NCBI GenBank assembly: GCA_947629425.1
Contig: CANRDR010000055.1
Location: 1 to 9,839, forward strand
Source: an uncultured Bacilli bacterium
Lineage (GTDB): Bacteria; Bacillota_I; Bacilli_A; RF39; UBA660
Direction: 5' to 3'
Length of the DNA: 9,839 nucleotides
The notes under the pieces were generated by a model. It did no database searches and had not been told where the DNA came from. It saw only the letters and a program-made list of their open reading frames with translations. The position numbers were made by a program, and so were the translations under genes. Of the stretch, positions 1 to 6,625 are shown in pieces. Position 1 is the first letter of the stretch; each line of letters begins with the position of its first letter.

Positions 1-9
1 GAGTGAAAT

Positions 10-52
10 AGAAAAAATAGTAGTTGATTATTTTAATCAATAACTACTATTT
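10..52 (-). terminator. Rho-independent terminator downstream of ffh
   Basis: Read on the minus strand, a long stem follows the ffh stop. The outer arms are AAATAGTAG (15-23) and CTACTATTT (44-52), and the inner arms are TTGATTA (24-30) and TAATCAA (34-40), with a 3-base loop (31-33) and a 3-base bulge (41-43). A run of six T on the minus strand (complement of 12-17) follows directly. The hairpin plus U-tract lies about 30 bases past the stop codon, so it probably ends the ffh transcript. Confidence 0.88.
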
Positions 53-84
53 CACCCCGAAAAATTTTTTACACCCTCTTTGTA

Positions 85-1392
85 TTAAAATGGTAATTTC
101 ATGTTTCCATTACTCATTTGTTTCATCATTAATTTCATCTGTTCAAATTGTTTTAACAATCTATTTATTTCTTCTACACTTCTTCCAGAACCCTTACTTA
201 TTCTTAATTTTCTTGTATTTTTTAATACTTCTGGATGACGTCTTTCATATGGTGTCATAGATAATATTATAGCCTCTATATGAGAAAAATCTTTTGGATT
301 AATATTTATATTATTTAATCCCATTTTTCTTGCACCTGGTAACATTTTTAATATATTTTCTAAAGGCCCTAATTTTTTTATTTGTTTTAAATTAGTTAAA
401 AAATCTTCTAAATCATAATTACCTTTTTTCATTTTTTTAGCAAGATCTTCTGCTTCACTTTCATCTATTATTCCTTCAACTTTTTCTGCAATGGATAATA
501 TATCACCCATATCTAATATTCTTTCGGCCATTCTTTCTGGATAAAATTCACTTAATCCATCCATCTTTTCACTTGTACCTAAAAATTTTATTGGAATGTT
601 TGTTAAATGTCTTACAGATAAAGCAACTCCACCTTTAGTATTTCCATCCATTTTAGTTAAAATCGCACCTGTAAGAGGTAATTTATCATTAAATCCTTTT
701 ATTACATTAATTGCATCTTGTCCCATCATAGCATCTATTACTAATAATATTTCATCAGGTTTAGCTAACTCATTAATTTCTACTAACTCATTCATTAAAG
801 ATTCATCTATATGTAATCTACCTGCCGTATCTATTATTATATAGTCATGATTATTTTCTTTAGCATACTCAAGTGCTTCTTTAACAATATCTAAAGGATT
901 TATTTTCCCTTTTTCAAAAACTTTAATATTTAAAGATTTACCAATATCAACTAATTGGTCTATTGCAGCAGGTCTATATACATCACATGCAACTAACAAT
1001 GGATTTTTTTTATGTTTTTTTCTTAACATATTAGCAAGTTTTCCAACTGTAGTAGTTTTTCCACTACCTTGTAATCCTACTAACATTAAAATAGTTGGAT
1101 TTTTATTTGTTGTTAACTCTTCATAATCAGTTCCTAATAAACTAATTAATTCATCTTTTACTAATTTAATAAATAATTCATCAGGTTTTAAAGATTTTTC
1201 TACTTCCATTCCTAATGCTTTTTCTTTTACATTTCTTACAAATTCTTTTACTACTTCATAGTTAACATCTGCTTCTAAAAGGGCCATACGTATTTCTCTC
1301 ATTGCTTCACTTATATTTTCTTCAGTAATACGTCCCATACCTCTTATATTTTTAATTGCATTTGATATTCTATCTCCCATGTATTCAAACAT
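85..1392 (-). CDS. ffh: Signal recognition particle GTPase Ffh (SRP54)
   Basis: Cytoplasmic GTPase that binds SRP RNA and signal sequences and delivers ribosome-nascent chain complexes to FtsY for co-translational membrane insertion. The 435-residue product shows the full NG-M layout. A helical N domain is followed by the P-loop GLQGSGKTT (about 106-114), DVYRPAAIDQL, DTAGR (about 188-192), TKMDG (about 246-250) and the GTSEKMD closing motif. The methionine-rich M domain has MTPYERRHPEVL, the RNA-binding RKLRISKGSGRS helix and a QMKLMMKQM tail. The length is close to that of typical Firmicutes Ffh. An in-frame GTG at 1399-1401 would add three residues but lies inside the AGGTGAT ribosome-binding site, so ATG 1390-1392 is chosen. 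It probably has its own promoter and terminator. ylxM, its usual Firmicutes partner, is not adjacent. Confidence 0.98.
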   Translation of the reverse strand: MFEYMGDRISNAIKNIRGMGRITEENISEAMREIRMALLEADVNYEVVKEFVRNVKEKALGMEVEKSLKPDELFIKLVKDELISLLGTDYEELTTNKNPTILMLVGLQGSGKTTTVGKLANMLRKKHKKNPLLVACDVYRPAAIDQLVDIGKSLNIKVFEKGKINPLDIVKEALEYAKENNHDYIIIDTAGRLHIDESLMNELVEINELAKPDEILLVIDAMMGQDAINVIKGFNDKLPLTGAILTKMDGNTKGGVALSVRHLTNIPIKFLGTSEKMDGLSEFYPERMAERILDMGDILSIAEKVEGIIDESEAEDLAKKMKKGNYDLEDFLTNLKQIKKLGPLENILKMLPGARKMGLNNININPKDFSHIEAIILSMTPYERRHPEVLKNTRKLRISKGSGRSVEEINRLLKQFEQMKLMMKQMSNGNMKLPF

Positions 1393-1396
1393 TTTT

Positions 1397-1403
1397 ATCA
1401 CCT
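1397..1403 (-). promoter_or_regulatory. Ribosome-binding site deciding the ffh start
   Basis: AGGTGAT sits four bases before ATG 1390-1392. The same motif and spacing precede several other genes here, which excludes the GTG inside it as the start. Confidence 0.85.
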
Positions 1404-1410
1404 AAAAAAT

Positions 1411-1439
1411 ATTATACAAAAAAAATACTCAGTTTAAAA
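1411..1439 (-). promoter_or_regulatory. Probable ffh promoter
   Basis: A perfect TATAAT -10 (1411-1416) lies 18 bases before the ffh start codon. The best -35 candidate, 17 bases upstream, is a weak TTTTAA (1434-1439) that lies inside the terminator-like hairpin of the upstream gene. The -10 is good and the -35 is poor. Confidence 0.5.
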
Positions 1440-1446
1440 GTATTTT
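1418..1446 (-). terminator. Terminator-like hairpin overlapping the stop of the LamG gene
   Basis: AGTATTTT (1439-1446) and AAAATACT (1422-1429) form an 8-bp stem with a 9-base loop. On the minus strand the T-run complementary to 1418-1425 extends past the stem. The stem begins inside the stop codon of the LamG protein gene. It contains only A/T plus a single G-C pair, so it may be weak. Confidence 0.55.
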
Positions 1447-2614
1447 AATTTAATGCATTATAATTTTTTTTGACTTCTTCAGCAGACAATGCTCTACTAT
1501 AAACTTTTATATTAGAAAGAGTGCCAACAAAATGTAATGCAGTATCACAAGATTTTCCAAAGGTTTTACATCCTAAAGCAAGATAACCATTAGATTGTGG
1601 ATTTTTAATATTTTCAGGAACATTCATAGATGTTTTTAATTCACCATTTACATATAATTTCAAATCTGTTCCATTAAATACTCCGACAGCATGATATTTT
1701 CCAGCACCTATATTAGAAGCATACGGTTGATAATACTTATCAGATACACCAACTACTTCTGTATAAATTCTTCCTGCTCCATTAATTGATAATGAATATC
1801 CACCATGATTTAAATTTGAAACAATATAAGCATTATGTATATTATTAATTTTGAATTCTGCTTCTACAGATACCGGATTATAATTTAATTCACCAATAAT
1901 TACATTATCACCATTATTTAAAAAAGTCATTCCTTCTTCATTTTTTGTTGGATTTCCAAAAACTGTTCCATCAATATGTTTACCAGATTTATCTAATAAA
2001 GTATTAGTTGCAGTAGAAAAACTTCTTTTATTATATAAAAGTTCTAATCCATTTCTTACTATACTTCTATCTTTAGTAACATAATCTTTAGTATTAAGTA
2101 TTCCAATATTTCCTTCTAATGTCATCTTATTATTATAATTTTGATCTACTGGTTTTTCTTTATATGTTAATTTTAATGTGTACGTATATGTTTTTGTTGC
2201 AGGTATAACTATATTAGTTAAAATAGGAATATTATCTCCTGCTTCTTCAACTGCTTTTTCATTTAATCCACTACAATCAGTTGCACAAGAAATACTATAA
2301 ACCATATCATCATTTATAAATTCATTATCTAAACTTAACCAAACGATATCATACATGACATCTGCATCTCCCGTATTAGTTACTTTAAAAGTTTTTGTTG
2401 CACTCCAACTAGGTACTATATCTTGTGCTTTTATATATGAATTATTATCACTAAATTCTATCTTTAAATCAGAAAATTTTAAATTTACATTAGTAGTTGT
2501 GTTAGTTTTTTTCGCTCTTACTACAAAATATGCATAAGTAAATCCAAATACAGTTAATATTAACATTGCCAATATGATTGTAACAATTATTATTTTTGAC
2601 TTTTTACTAAACAT
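1445..2614 (-). CDS. TasA-like secreted protein with C-terminal LamG domain
   Basis: Predicted extracytoplasmic or cell-surface protein of 389 residues. A hydrophobic segment (about 7-25) ends in GFTYAYF, the kind of junction seen in SipW-dependent preproteins such as TasA and camelysin. Residues about 27-173 resemble the TasA beta-sandwich: IVPSWSATKTFKVTNTGDAD parallels the LKPGDKLTKDFQFENNGS stretch of TasA, and a late TYTYTLKLTYKE strand is followed by an LEGNIGI strand. Residues about 190-385 look like a Laminin_G_3/concanavalin-like domain (VSVEAEFKI, YHAVGVFNGTDLKLYVNGEL, FVGTLSNIKVYSRALSAEEV). Two close cysteine pairs (C110/C114, C349/C356) suit disulfides outside the cell. The N-terminal half is paralogous to the surface protein at 4555-5970. 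Its ligand is unknown. ATG 2612-2614 is chosen over ATG 2624-2626 because GGTGAT lies between them. Confidence 0.8.
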   Translation of the reverse strand: MFSKKSKIIIVTIILAMLILTVFGFTYAYFVVRAKKTNTTTNVNLKFSDLKIEFSDNNSYIKAQDIVPSWSATKTFKVTNTGDADVMYDIVWLSLDNEFINDDMVYSISCATDCSGLNEKAVEEAGDNIPILTNIVIPATKTYTYTLKLTYKEKPVDQNYNNKMTLEGNIGILNTKDYVTKDRSIVRNGLELLYNKRSFSTATNTLLDKSGKHIDGTVFGNPTKNEEGMTFLNNGDNVIIGELNYNPVSVEAEFKINNIHNAYIVSNLNHGGYSLSINGAGRIYTEVVGVSDKYYQPYASNIGAGKYHAVGVFNGTDLKLYVNGELKTSMNVPENIKNPQSNGYLALGCKTFGKSCDTALHFVGTLSNIKVYSRALSAEEVKKNYNALN

Positions 2615-2618
2615 ACTT

Positions 2619-2624
2619 ATCACC
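2619..2624 (-). promoter_or_regulatory. Ribosome-binding site deciding the LamG protein start
   Basis: GGTGAT lies four bases before ATG 2612-2614. The upstream in-frame ATG (2624-2626) overlaps this site and is therefore not the likely start. Confidence 0.75.
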
Positions 2625-2638
2625 ATATACTTTATTTG

Positions 2639-2667
2639 ATTTTATCATACAATTTTTATATTTACAA
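2639..2667 (-). promoter_or_regulatory. Possible promoter of the LamG protein gene
   Basis: TTGTAA (2662-2667) and TAAAAT (2639-2644) are separated by exactly 17 bases. They lie between the Rieske gene stop and the LamG protein start. Matches of this quality arise easily in such AT-rich DNA, so support is moderate. Confidence 0.45.
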
Positions 2668-4071
2668 TTATTGATTACTTAAGTCTTTTAAATTTTTACG
2701 AGCAGGACCAAAAATTAATTTTCCATTTAAATCAAAACGTGAACCATGACAAGGGCAATCCCAAGTCTCATCATATTCATTAAATATTAAATTACATTTC
2801 ATATGTGGACATATAAGTTTTATTTTATGAACAACATTATTTTTATCTTTATATACTCCATAAATAATACCTTTTATTTTAATATAATATGGATTATTCT
2901 TTTTAAATAAACTTTCTATATAAATTTTTAAATAATTAAAACTTTTTAAAAAACTATTTTTTATCATTATTAAATTTATTCTATTTGGATTAAATAATTT
3001 ATCGTATTTGCTATAACCTTTTAATATATCTTCACTTATAATTAATGATGATAATACTCCATTAGTCATGCCCCAACCATTATAAGCAGTCGCAATATAT
3101 AAATTATTTTTAATTTTACCAATAAAGGGTATATAATCATTAGAAACAATATCTTGATTCATCCATGTAATATATGGTTTTTTATTAAATATTTTATAAG
3201 TATCATTAATACTTTTTATATAATTATTTTTATAATTAATTTTATTATATAATTCGTGTTTATTAGAACCATATATTAAATTATTATTATAATATCTTAT
3301 AGAACATAAATCATCATCAATATTAATTATAGATTCGTATTTTTTCGTCATATTTATAACATTAACATATTCTCTTTTAATATAAGTCTTAAGAGGTATA
3401 AATAAAGGTTTAATAAAAAATGGATAATGACATGCAATAATTACATATTTAGATTTAATTATACCTTTATTAGTTTTAGTAATATATAATTTATTTTTAT
3501 ATTTAATATCTATTGCTTTAGTATAATCATATATAGTAACAAATTTATTTATTTTATTTAATATTCCTAATAAATATTTAATTGGATTAAAAACATAAGT
3601 ATCATATACTTCTAAACCTAAATTATTATATATTAATTTATTCTTTATATTTAATTTATCTAATATTTCTTTTTCTTTTATAATTTCATTTTTATTAGTT
3701 TTTGTATAAATAATAGATTTTACTTTTTCTATATCACAATCTATTTTATATTTTTTTATATTATTTAATATTTTATTAATAGCATCTATTTGAGATTCAT
3801 AATATAATTTAGCAGTATTTAAATTAAAATTATTATATAATTTACTATAAATATTTCCTTGTAAATAAGATATCTTTCCTGTAGTATAATTAGTTATTCC
3901 ATTAATTAATCTATCTTTATCTATTAAAGTAATTTTATATTTGCTATTTGCTAATTCATTTAATATACTTATACCAGTTATACCCCCACCAATTATTAAT
4001 ATATCAGTATAAATATCTTTATTTAATGAATTATATTTAATTATTTTATTATTCCAAAAAAAATTACTCAT
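2668..4071 (-). CDS. FAD-dependent oxidoreductase with C-terminal Rieske [2Fe-2S] domain
   Basis: A 467-residue flavoprotein of the DAO (glycine oxidase-like) family fused to a Rieske domain, the same architecture as Bacillus YhfW. The Rossmann motif IIGGGITG lies at about 26-33 and is followed by an acidic end of strand 2 (TLIDKD) and TTGKISYLQG. The late FAD-binding region has YITWMNQD, DYIPFIGK and ATAYNGWGMTNG. The C-terminus has C421-P-H423, 15 residues, then C439-x2-H442, which are all four cluster ligands, plus the extra pair C426/C441 that commonly forms a Rieske disulfide. The substrate cannot be read from the sequence. There is no signal peptide, so it is probably cytoplasmic. Base composition is extremely AT-rich (6 G/C in the 60 bases 3661-3720) and Asn/Ile/Lys dominate. 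GGTGAT precedes ATG 4069-4071 by three bases. Confidence 0.9.
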   Translation of the reverse strand: MSNFFWNNKIIKYNSLNKDIYTDILIIGGGITGISILNELANSKYKITLIDKDRLINGITNYTTGKISYLQGNIYSKLYNNFNLNTAKLYYESQIDAINKILNNIKKYKIDCDIEKVKSIIYTKTNKNEIIKEKEILDKLNIKNKLIYNNLGLEVYDTYVFNPIKYLLGILNKINKFVTIYDYTKAIDIKYKNKLYITKTNKGIIKSKYVIIACHYPFFIKPLFIPLKTYIKREYVNVINMTKKYESIINIDDDLCSIRYYNNNLIYGSNKHELYNKINYKNNYIKSINDTYKIFNKKPYITWMNQDIVSNDYIPFIGKIKNNLYIATAYNGWGMTNGVLSSLIISEDILKGYSKYDKLFNPNRINLIMIKNSFLKSFNYLKIYIESLFKKNNPYYIKIKGIIYGVYKDKNNVVHKIKLICPHMKCNLIFNEYDETWDCPCHGSRFDLNGKLIFGPARKNLKDLSNQ

Positions 4072-4100
4072 TATATCACCATTATTAATATGAGTAATTT
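4056..4100 (-). promoter_or_regulatory. Terminator-like hairpin containing the start codon of the Rieske oxidoreductase
   Basis: On the minus strand AAATTACTCAT (4100-4090) and ATGAGTAATTT (4071-4061) form a perfect 11-bp inverted repeat with an 18-base loop (4089-4072). A T-run follows, eight T in all counting the stem end (complement of 4056-4063). The 3' arm is the start codon and first codons of the oxidoreductase, and the loop holds its GGTGAT ribosome-binding site. It could be the terminator of the upstream unit, a translation-controlling or temperature-sensitive hairpin, or an attenuator. Function is inferred from geometry only. Confidence 0.5.
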
Positions 4101-4123
4101 AAATAATTTTTATTAGAATATAT

Positions 4124-4555
4124 TTAAGACTTTTTTTCAATATTACCTAAACAAAATATATTTTCTCTTTTTAAAATTAATTCTTTTTGATTTAATGATT
4201 TTAATAATGTATCAACTAAATTTACAAATTCTTCAGTTGTAGAATATATGTTATATTGATAATCTTTAAATTTGCTTAATTTTTTATCATCTTTTTTTAT
4301 ATAGTAATAAATATCTTTATTCATAGATTTAGCCCATTTAATTTCTTGATTTAAAAATATATTACTTTGTGATAAATCACATATAACTACATCACTATCA
4401 CTAATTAAATCTTTTGCAAATTGACCAATAAAATTATTAGACATAGGAAGTATTAAAAAATAATCATTCATTAATCCTTTTTCTAATAATGGTTTATATA
4501 GTTCTTCTTTATAATTTATTTTATCTGAATGCATTATATATACTTTTATTTTCAT
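4124..4555 (-). CDS. Small nucleoside 2-deoxyribosyltransferase-like (TIR/SLOG-like fold) protein
   Basis: A 143-residue, probably cytoplasmic protein. It begins with a beta-strand and MHSDKINYKEELYKPLL, followed by LILPMS, then the core SDSDVVICDLS (about 52-62) and NQEIKWAKSMNKDIYYYI (about 69-86). The strand ending in D60, then a Glu (E71) at the start of a helix, then a K-D-I-x-strand, matches the 'DxVvAdls...xxxEiGyAxxxgKPv' pattern of the nucleoside 2-deoxyribosyltransferase-like superfamily, where the Glu is the catalytic nucleophile. The enzymes of this and neighbouring folds cleave N-glycosidic bonds of nucleosides or NAD-type molecules, but I cannot assign a substrate here. Its ATG overlaps the stop of the upstream TasA-like gene by one base (TAATG), and a GAGGT ribosome-binding site lies inside that gene's last codons, so the two are probably translationally coupled. 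Confidence 0.6.
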   Translation of the reverse strand: MKIKVYIMHSDKINYKEELYKPLLEKGLMNDYFLILPMSNNFIGQFAKDLISDSDVVICDLSQSNIFLNQEIKWAKSMNKDIYYYIKKDDKKLSKFKDYQYNIYSTTEEFVNLVDTLLKSLNQKELILKRENIFCLGNIEKKS

Positions 4556-5970
4556 TATTCTACCTCATATGGATTATTTATTGTCCCATCACCTTTTATG
4601 TATGAAACATTTTTATTAATAACAATAACAGGCCTTATATTTATTAATTCATTATTTGCATTTGTACTTGATAATAATCCAGTATTACCATCATATATAA
4701 ATATATTATTGTATTCTTTAGGTGACATAGTCCACCATTTAGATATTGCATTTTGATTTAAATATGTTTTTGATAATTTATTATTTTCTTCTAATATACT
4801 ACCTGATATTGCAACTTCATCACTAGTTAAAACTCCAACATTTGATTCAATAATTCTATTAGTACACTTTAAGCTTGGTGAAGATTTACTTATTCTTGAA
4901 AAAGAACCAAATGAACCAATTCCAACTACATATGTATCATTACACCATTCTGCAGTAATTATATTATTAAAAGTTTTATTTTCTATCCATCTTTCTAAAT
5001 ATCTTTTTAAATCTACATCATAATTAGATATAAAATTAACATCATTATTAATACTATATGAAGTATTACCTATTATACCAGTATTTGTATTAGAATTAAC
5101 ACATAATCCATCATTCGCTAATATTAATTTAATTGAACCATCTCCAAGAATTCCTACAATTCTAAAACATGTTTTATTTAATTCTAAATAATTATCAATC
5201 ACATTTCCTCTATAATAGTATGCATCTCCATAATTATCTTTTAATTTAACGAGTTCTAATTCGTTTTCTAAAGGTATTTCTCCACCTAAATTAGTTAAAG
5301 CTTTACTTCTTAAAACCGTATTATTTCTATAATTTAGTGAATTATCTATTATTTTATAGGCTAAAGTATTTTCTTCAAATGGATTTAAATCATCATTTGT
5401 ACCTGAAACACTAAATTTTCCTGAAAAAGTATGATCCATATCTACTACTTGACTTTCATCAGGATCATTTTTATAAATTACTTTTAAAGCATATGTATAA
5501 TATTCACCAGGTTTATTAATTACTTCGTCTTTAACTAATAAATTATCAGTTCTAGGATATATTCCTTCAGAAATAATTTCATATTTATCTAAATTAGAAC
5601 CTATAGAGTTATTTCCTTTATTTCTATATAAAATATATCTTATATCTTCATATCTTTCAAAATCATTATATACGTCTTTTAAATAAATTGAATATATTGC
5701 TTTTTCAGTACCAATATTTTGTATTGTGTATTTTTTTACCGTCTGATATCCAGGTTCAATCATTTGTGTATTAAATAACCCTATTGTTGCAATTTTATTA
5801 TTAAGTTCACTAATACGTATTCTTGATGTTGTTACTGTTATATCAATACTTGTATTGTTTTTATTTCCAATTATTCTTGTAGAATAATATGCATAAGTAA
5901 AAGAAGTTACTATCATAGTAATTATAATTAATATTGTAAAACTTAAAATTATTTTTAAACTTTTACTCAT
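4555..5970 (-). CDS. TasA-like secreted protein with a WWTMSP/DGT-NPY C-terminal domain
   Basis: Predicted surface protein of 471 residues. The hydrophobic segment (about 5-24) ends in SFTYAYY, a SipW-dependent style signal. A TasA-like beta-sandwich follows (about 28-190), with IEPGYQTVKKYTIQNIG and YYTYALKVIYKNDPDE aligning to the same places in the LamG protein at 1445-2614. Residues about 250-471 form a separate domain with YYRGNV, CFRIVGILGDGSIKLI, YLERW, EWCND, GVLTSDEVAISGS, KWWTMSP, IRPVIVINK and the terminal GDGTINNPYEVE. This domain recurs, to my knowledge, in uncultured gut Bacillota and has no function I can name. It has four cysteines (268, 290, 343, 369). ATG 5968-5970 is chosen; the in-frame GTG 5977-5979 lies inside the GAGTGAT ribosome-binding site. 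It has a strong promoter and is coupled to the downstream small gene. Confidence 0.75.
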   Translation of the reverse strand: MSKSLKIILSFTILIIITMIVTSFTYAYYSTRIIGNKNNTSIDITVTTSRIRISELNNKIATIGLFNTQMIEPGYQTVKKYTIQNIGTEKAIYSIYLKDVYNDFERYEDIRYILYRNKGNNSIGSNLDKYEIISEGIYPRTDNLLVKDEVINKPGEYYTYALKVIYKNDPDESQVVDMDHTFSGKFSVSGTNDDLNPFEENTLAYKIIDNSLNYRNNTVLRSKALTNLGGEIPLENELELVKLKDNYGDAYYYRGNVIDNYLELNKTCFRIVGILGDGSIKLILANDGLCVNSNTNTGIIGNTSYSINNDVNFISNYDVDLKRYLERWIENKTFNNIITAEWCNDTYVVGIGSFGSFSRISKSSPSLKCTNRIIESNVGVLTSDEVAISGSILEENNKLSKTYLNQNAISKWWTMSPKEYNNIFIYDGNTGLLSSTNANNELINIRPVIVINKNVSYIKGDGTINNPYEVE

Positions 5971-5974
5971 ATAT

Positions 5975-5981
5975 ATCACTC
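5975..5981 (-). promoter_or_regulatory. Ribosome-binding site deciding the TasA-like protein start
   Basis: GAGTGAT lies four bases before ATG 5968-5970 and swallows the in-frame GTG that would extend the reading frame by three codons. Confidence 0.75.
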
Positions 5982-5995
5982 TCTATATTAATTTA

Positions 5996-6024
5996 ATATT
6001 ATCAAATAGATTATATAAAGTCAA
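5996..6024 (-). promoter_or_regulatory. Strong sigma-A type promoter of the TasA-like surface gene
   Basis: TTGACT (6019-6024), a 17-base spacer, then TAATAT (5996-6001) preceded by TGA, which gives an extended -10 (TGATAATAT). It lies between the cyclophilin stop and the surface protein start. This is the best promoter match in the window. A short dyad, ATATTAA and TTAATAT (5985-5999), overlaps the -10 and the likely transcription start and could be an operator, though AT-rich dyads are common here. Confidence 0.75.
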
Positions 6025-6034
6025 TTTTTATAAA

Positions 6035-6625
6035 TTAATTTACAACTTTAATGTATTCTATTTTAACTTGATCATCGCTTTTTAATAATCCGTTATCATC
6101 ACCTAAACTTGCTTTATCTTCAACTATTTTATCGATTATTTCAATACCTTTAGTTACTTCACCAAATGATGCATATAATCCATCTAAATTAGTATTATCT
6201 TCTTGCATTATGAAAAACTGACTGGAAGCACTATTATAATCATTACTTCTTGCCATTGAAATAACTCCTCTTTTATGAGGCAAATTATTTTTTATTCCAT
6301 TTGCACTAAATTCACCTTTTATTGTTTCTTTACTTCCCCCAGTTCCATCACCTGAAGGATCTCCACCTTGTATCATAAAATCTTTAACAACTCTATGTAT
6401 AGTTAGTCCATCATAAAATTTGTCATTTACTAAATTTATAAAGTTAGTTACTGTTATAGGTGAATTATCTGCATCTAATGTAAGAGATACTTTCCCATAG
6501 TCTTTAAAACTAATTTCAATATTGTATTTTCCTTTTAAATTTTTACTATTAGGTGATTCAAAACCTATTATTAATATAACTACTATTATTATTGCAATAA
6601 TTATATATTTAATGTATTTTTTCAT
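6035..6625 (-). CDS. Membrane-anchored cyclophilin-type peptidyl-prolyl isomerase
   Basis: A 196-residue proline cis-trans isomerase that helps fold proteins, here predicted outside the membrane. Residues about 3-21 form a single hydrophobic helix after MKKYIK. No lipobox cysteine is seen, so it is a signal anchor or signal peptide rather than a lipoprotein. The cyclophilin domain runs from about 34 to the end: HRVVKDFMIQGGDP (R78, F83, M84, Q86 are the catalytic-pocket equivalents), GDGTGG, SMARSNDYNSASSQFFI (Q136, F137, F138) and LDGLYASFGEVTKG. The human cyclophilin A W121 position is not Trp, as in many bacterial members. The ATG overlaps the stop of the preceding gene (ATGA), with GAAAGGAT as ribosome-binding site. 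It could serve the exported TasA-like proteins encoded next to it. Confidence 0.93.
   Translation of the reverse strand: MKKYIKYIIIAIIIVVILIIGFESPNSKNLKGKYNIEISFKDYGKVSLTLDADNSPITVTNFINLVNDKFYDGLTIHRVVKDFMIQGGDPSGDGTGGSKETIKGEFSANGIKNNLPHKRGVISMARSNDYNSASSQFFIMQEDNTNLDGLYASFGEVTKGIEIIDKIVEDKASLGDDNGLLKSDDQVKIEYIKVVN

Noticed and set aside
24..260. Plus-strand open frame of 78 codons
   Set aside because: It lies antisense to the terminator and 3' end of ffh. Its hydrophobic Phe/Leu/Tyr-rich product is what antisense reading of Lys/Ile-rich codons gives, and no ribosome-binding site is seen.
596..844. Plus-strand open frame of 82 codons inside ffh
   Set aside because: It is wholly antisense to the conserved GTPase domain of ffh and shows no recognisable protein features.
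2355..2537. Plus-strand open frame of 60 codons inside the LamG protein gene
   Set aside because: It is antisense to the TasA-like domain coding region, which is supported by a paralogue; there is no independent evidence.
2640..2680. Possible hairpin (CAAT...ATTG) after the Rieske gene
   Set aside because: The stem is only four or five bases with no clear T-run; chance pairing is likely.
4529..4756. Plus-strand open frame of 75 codons
   Set aside because: It is antisense across the junction of the surface protein and the small coupled gene, and looks like a shadow of those frames.
6031..6042. 12-base perfect palindrome TAAATTAATTTA at the cyclophilin stop, considered as a terminator
   Set aside because: It has no loop when folded as a hairpin, contains only A/T and has no T-run after it, so it is not a credible terminator.
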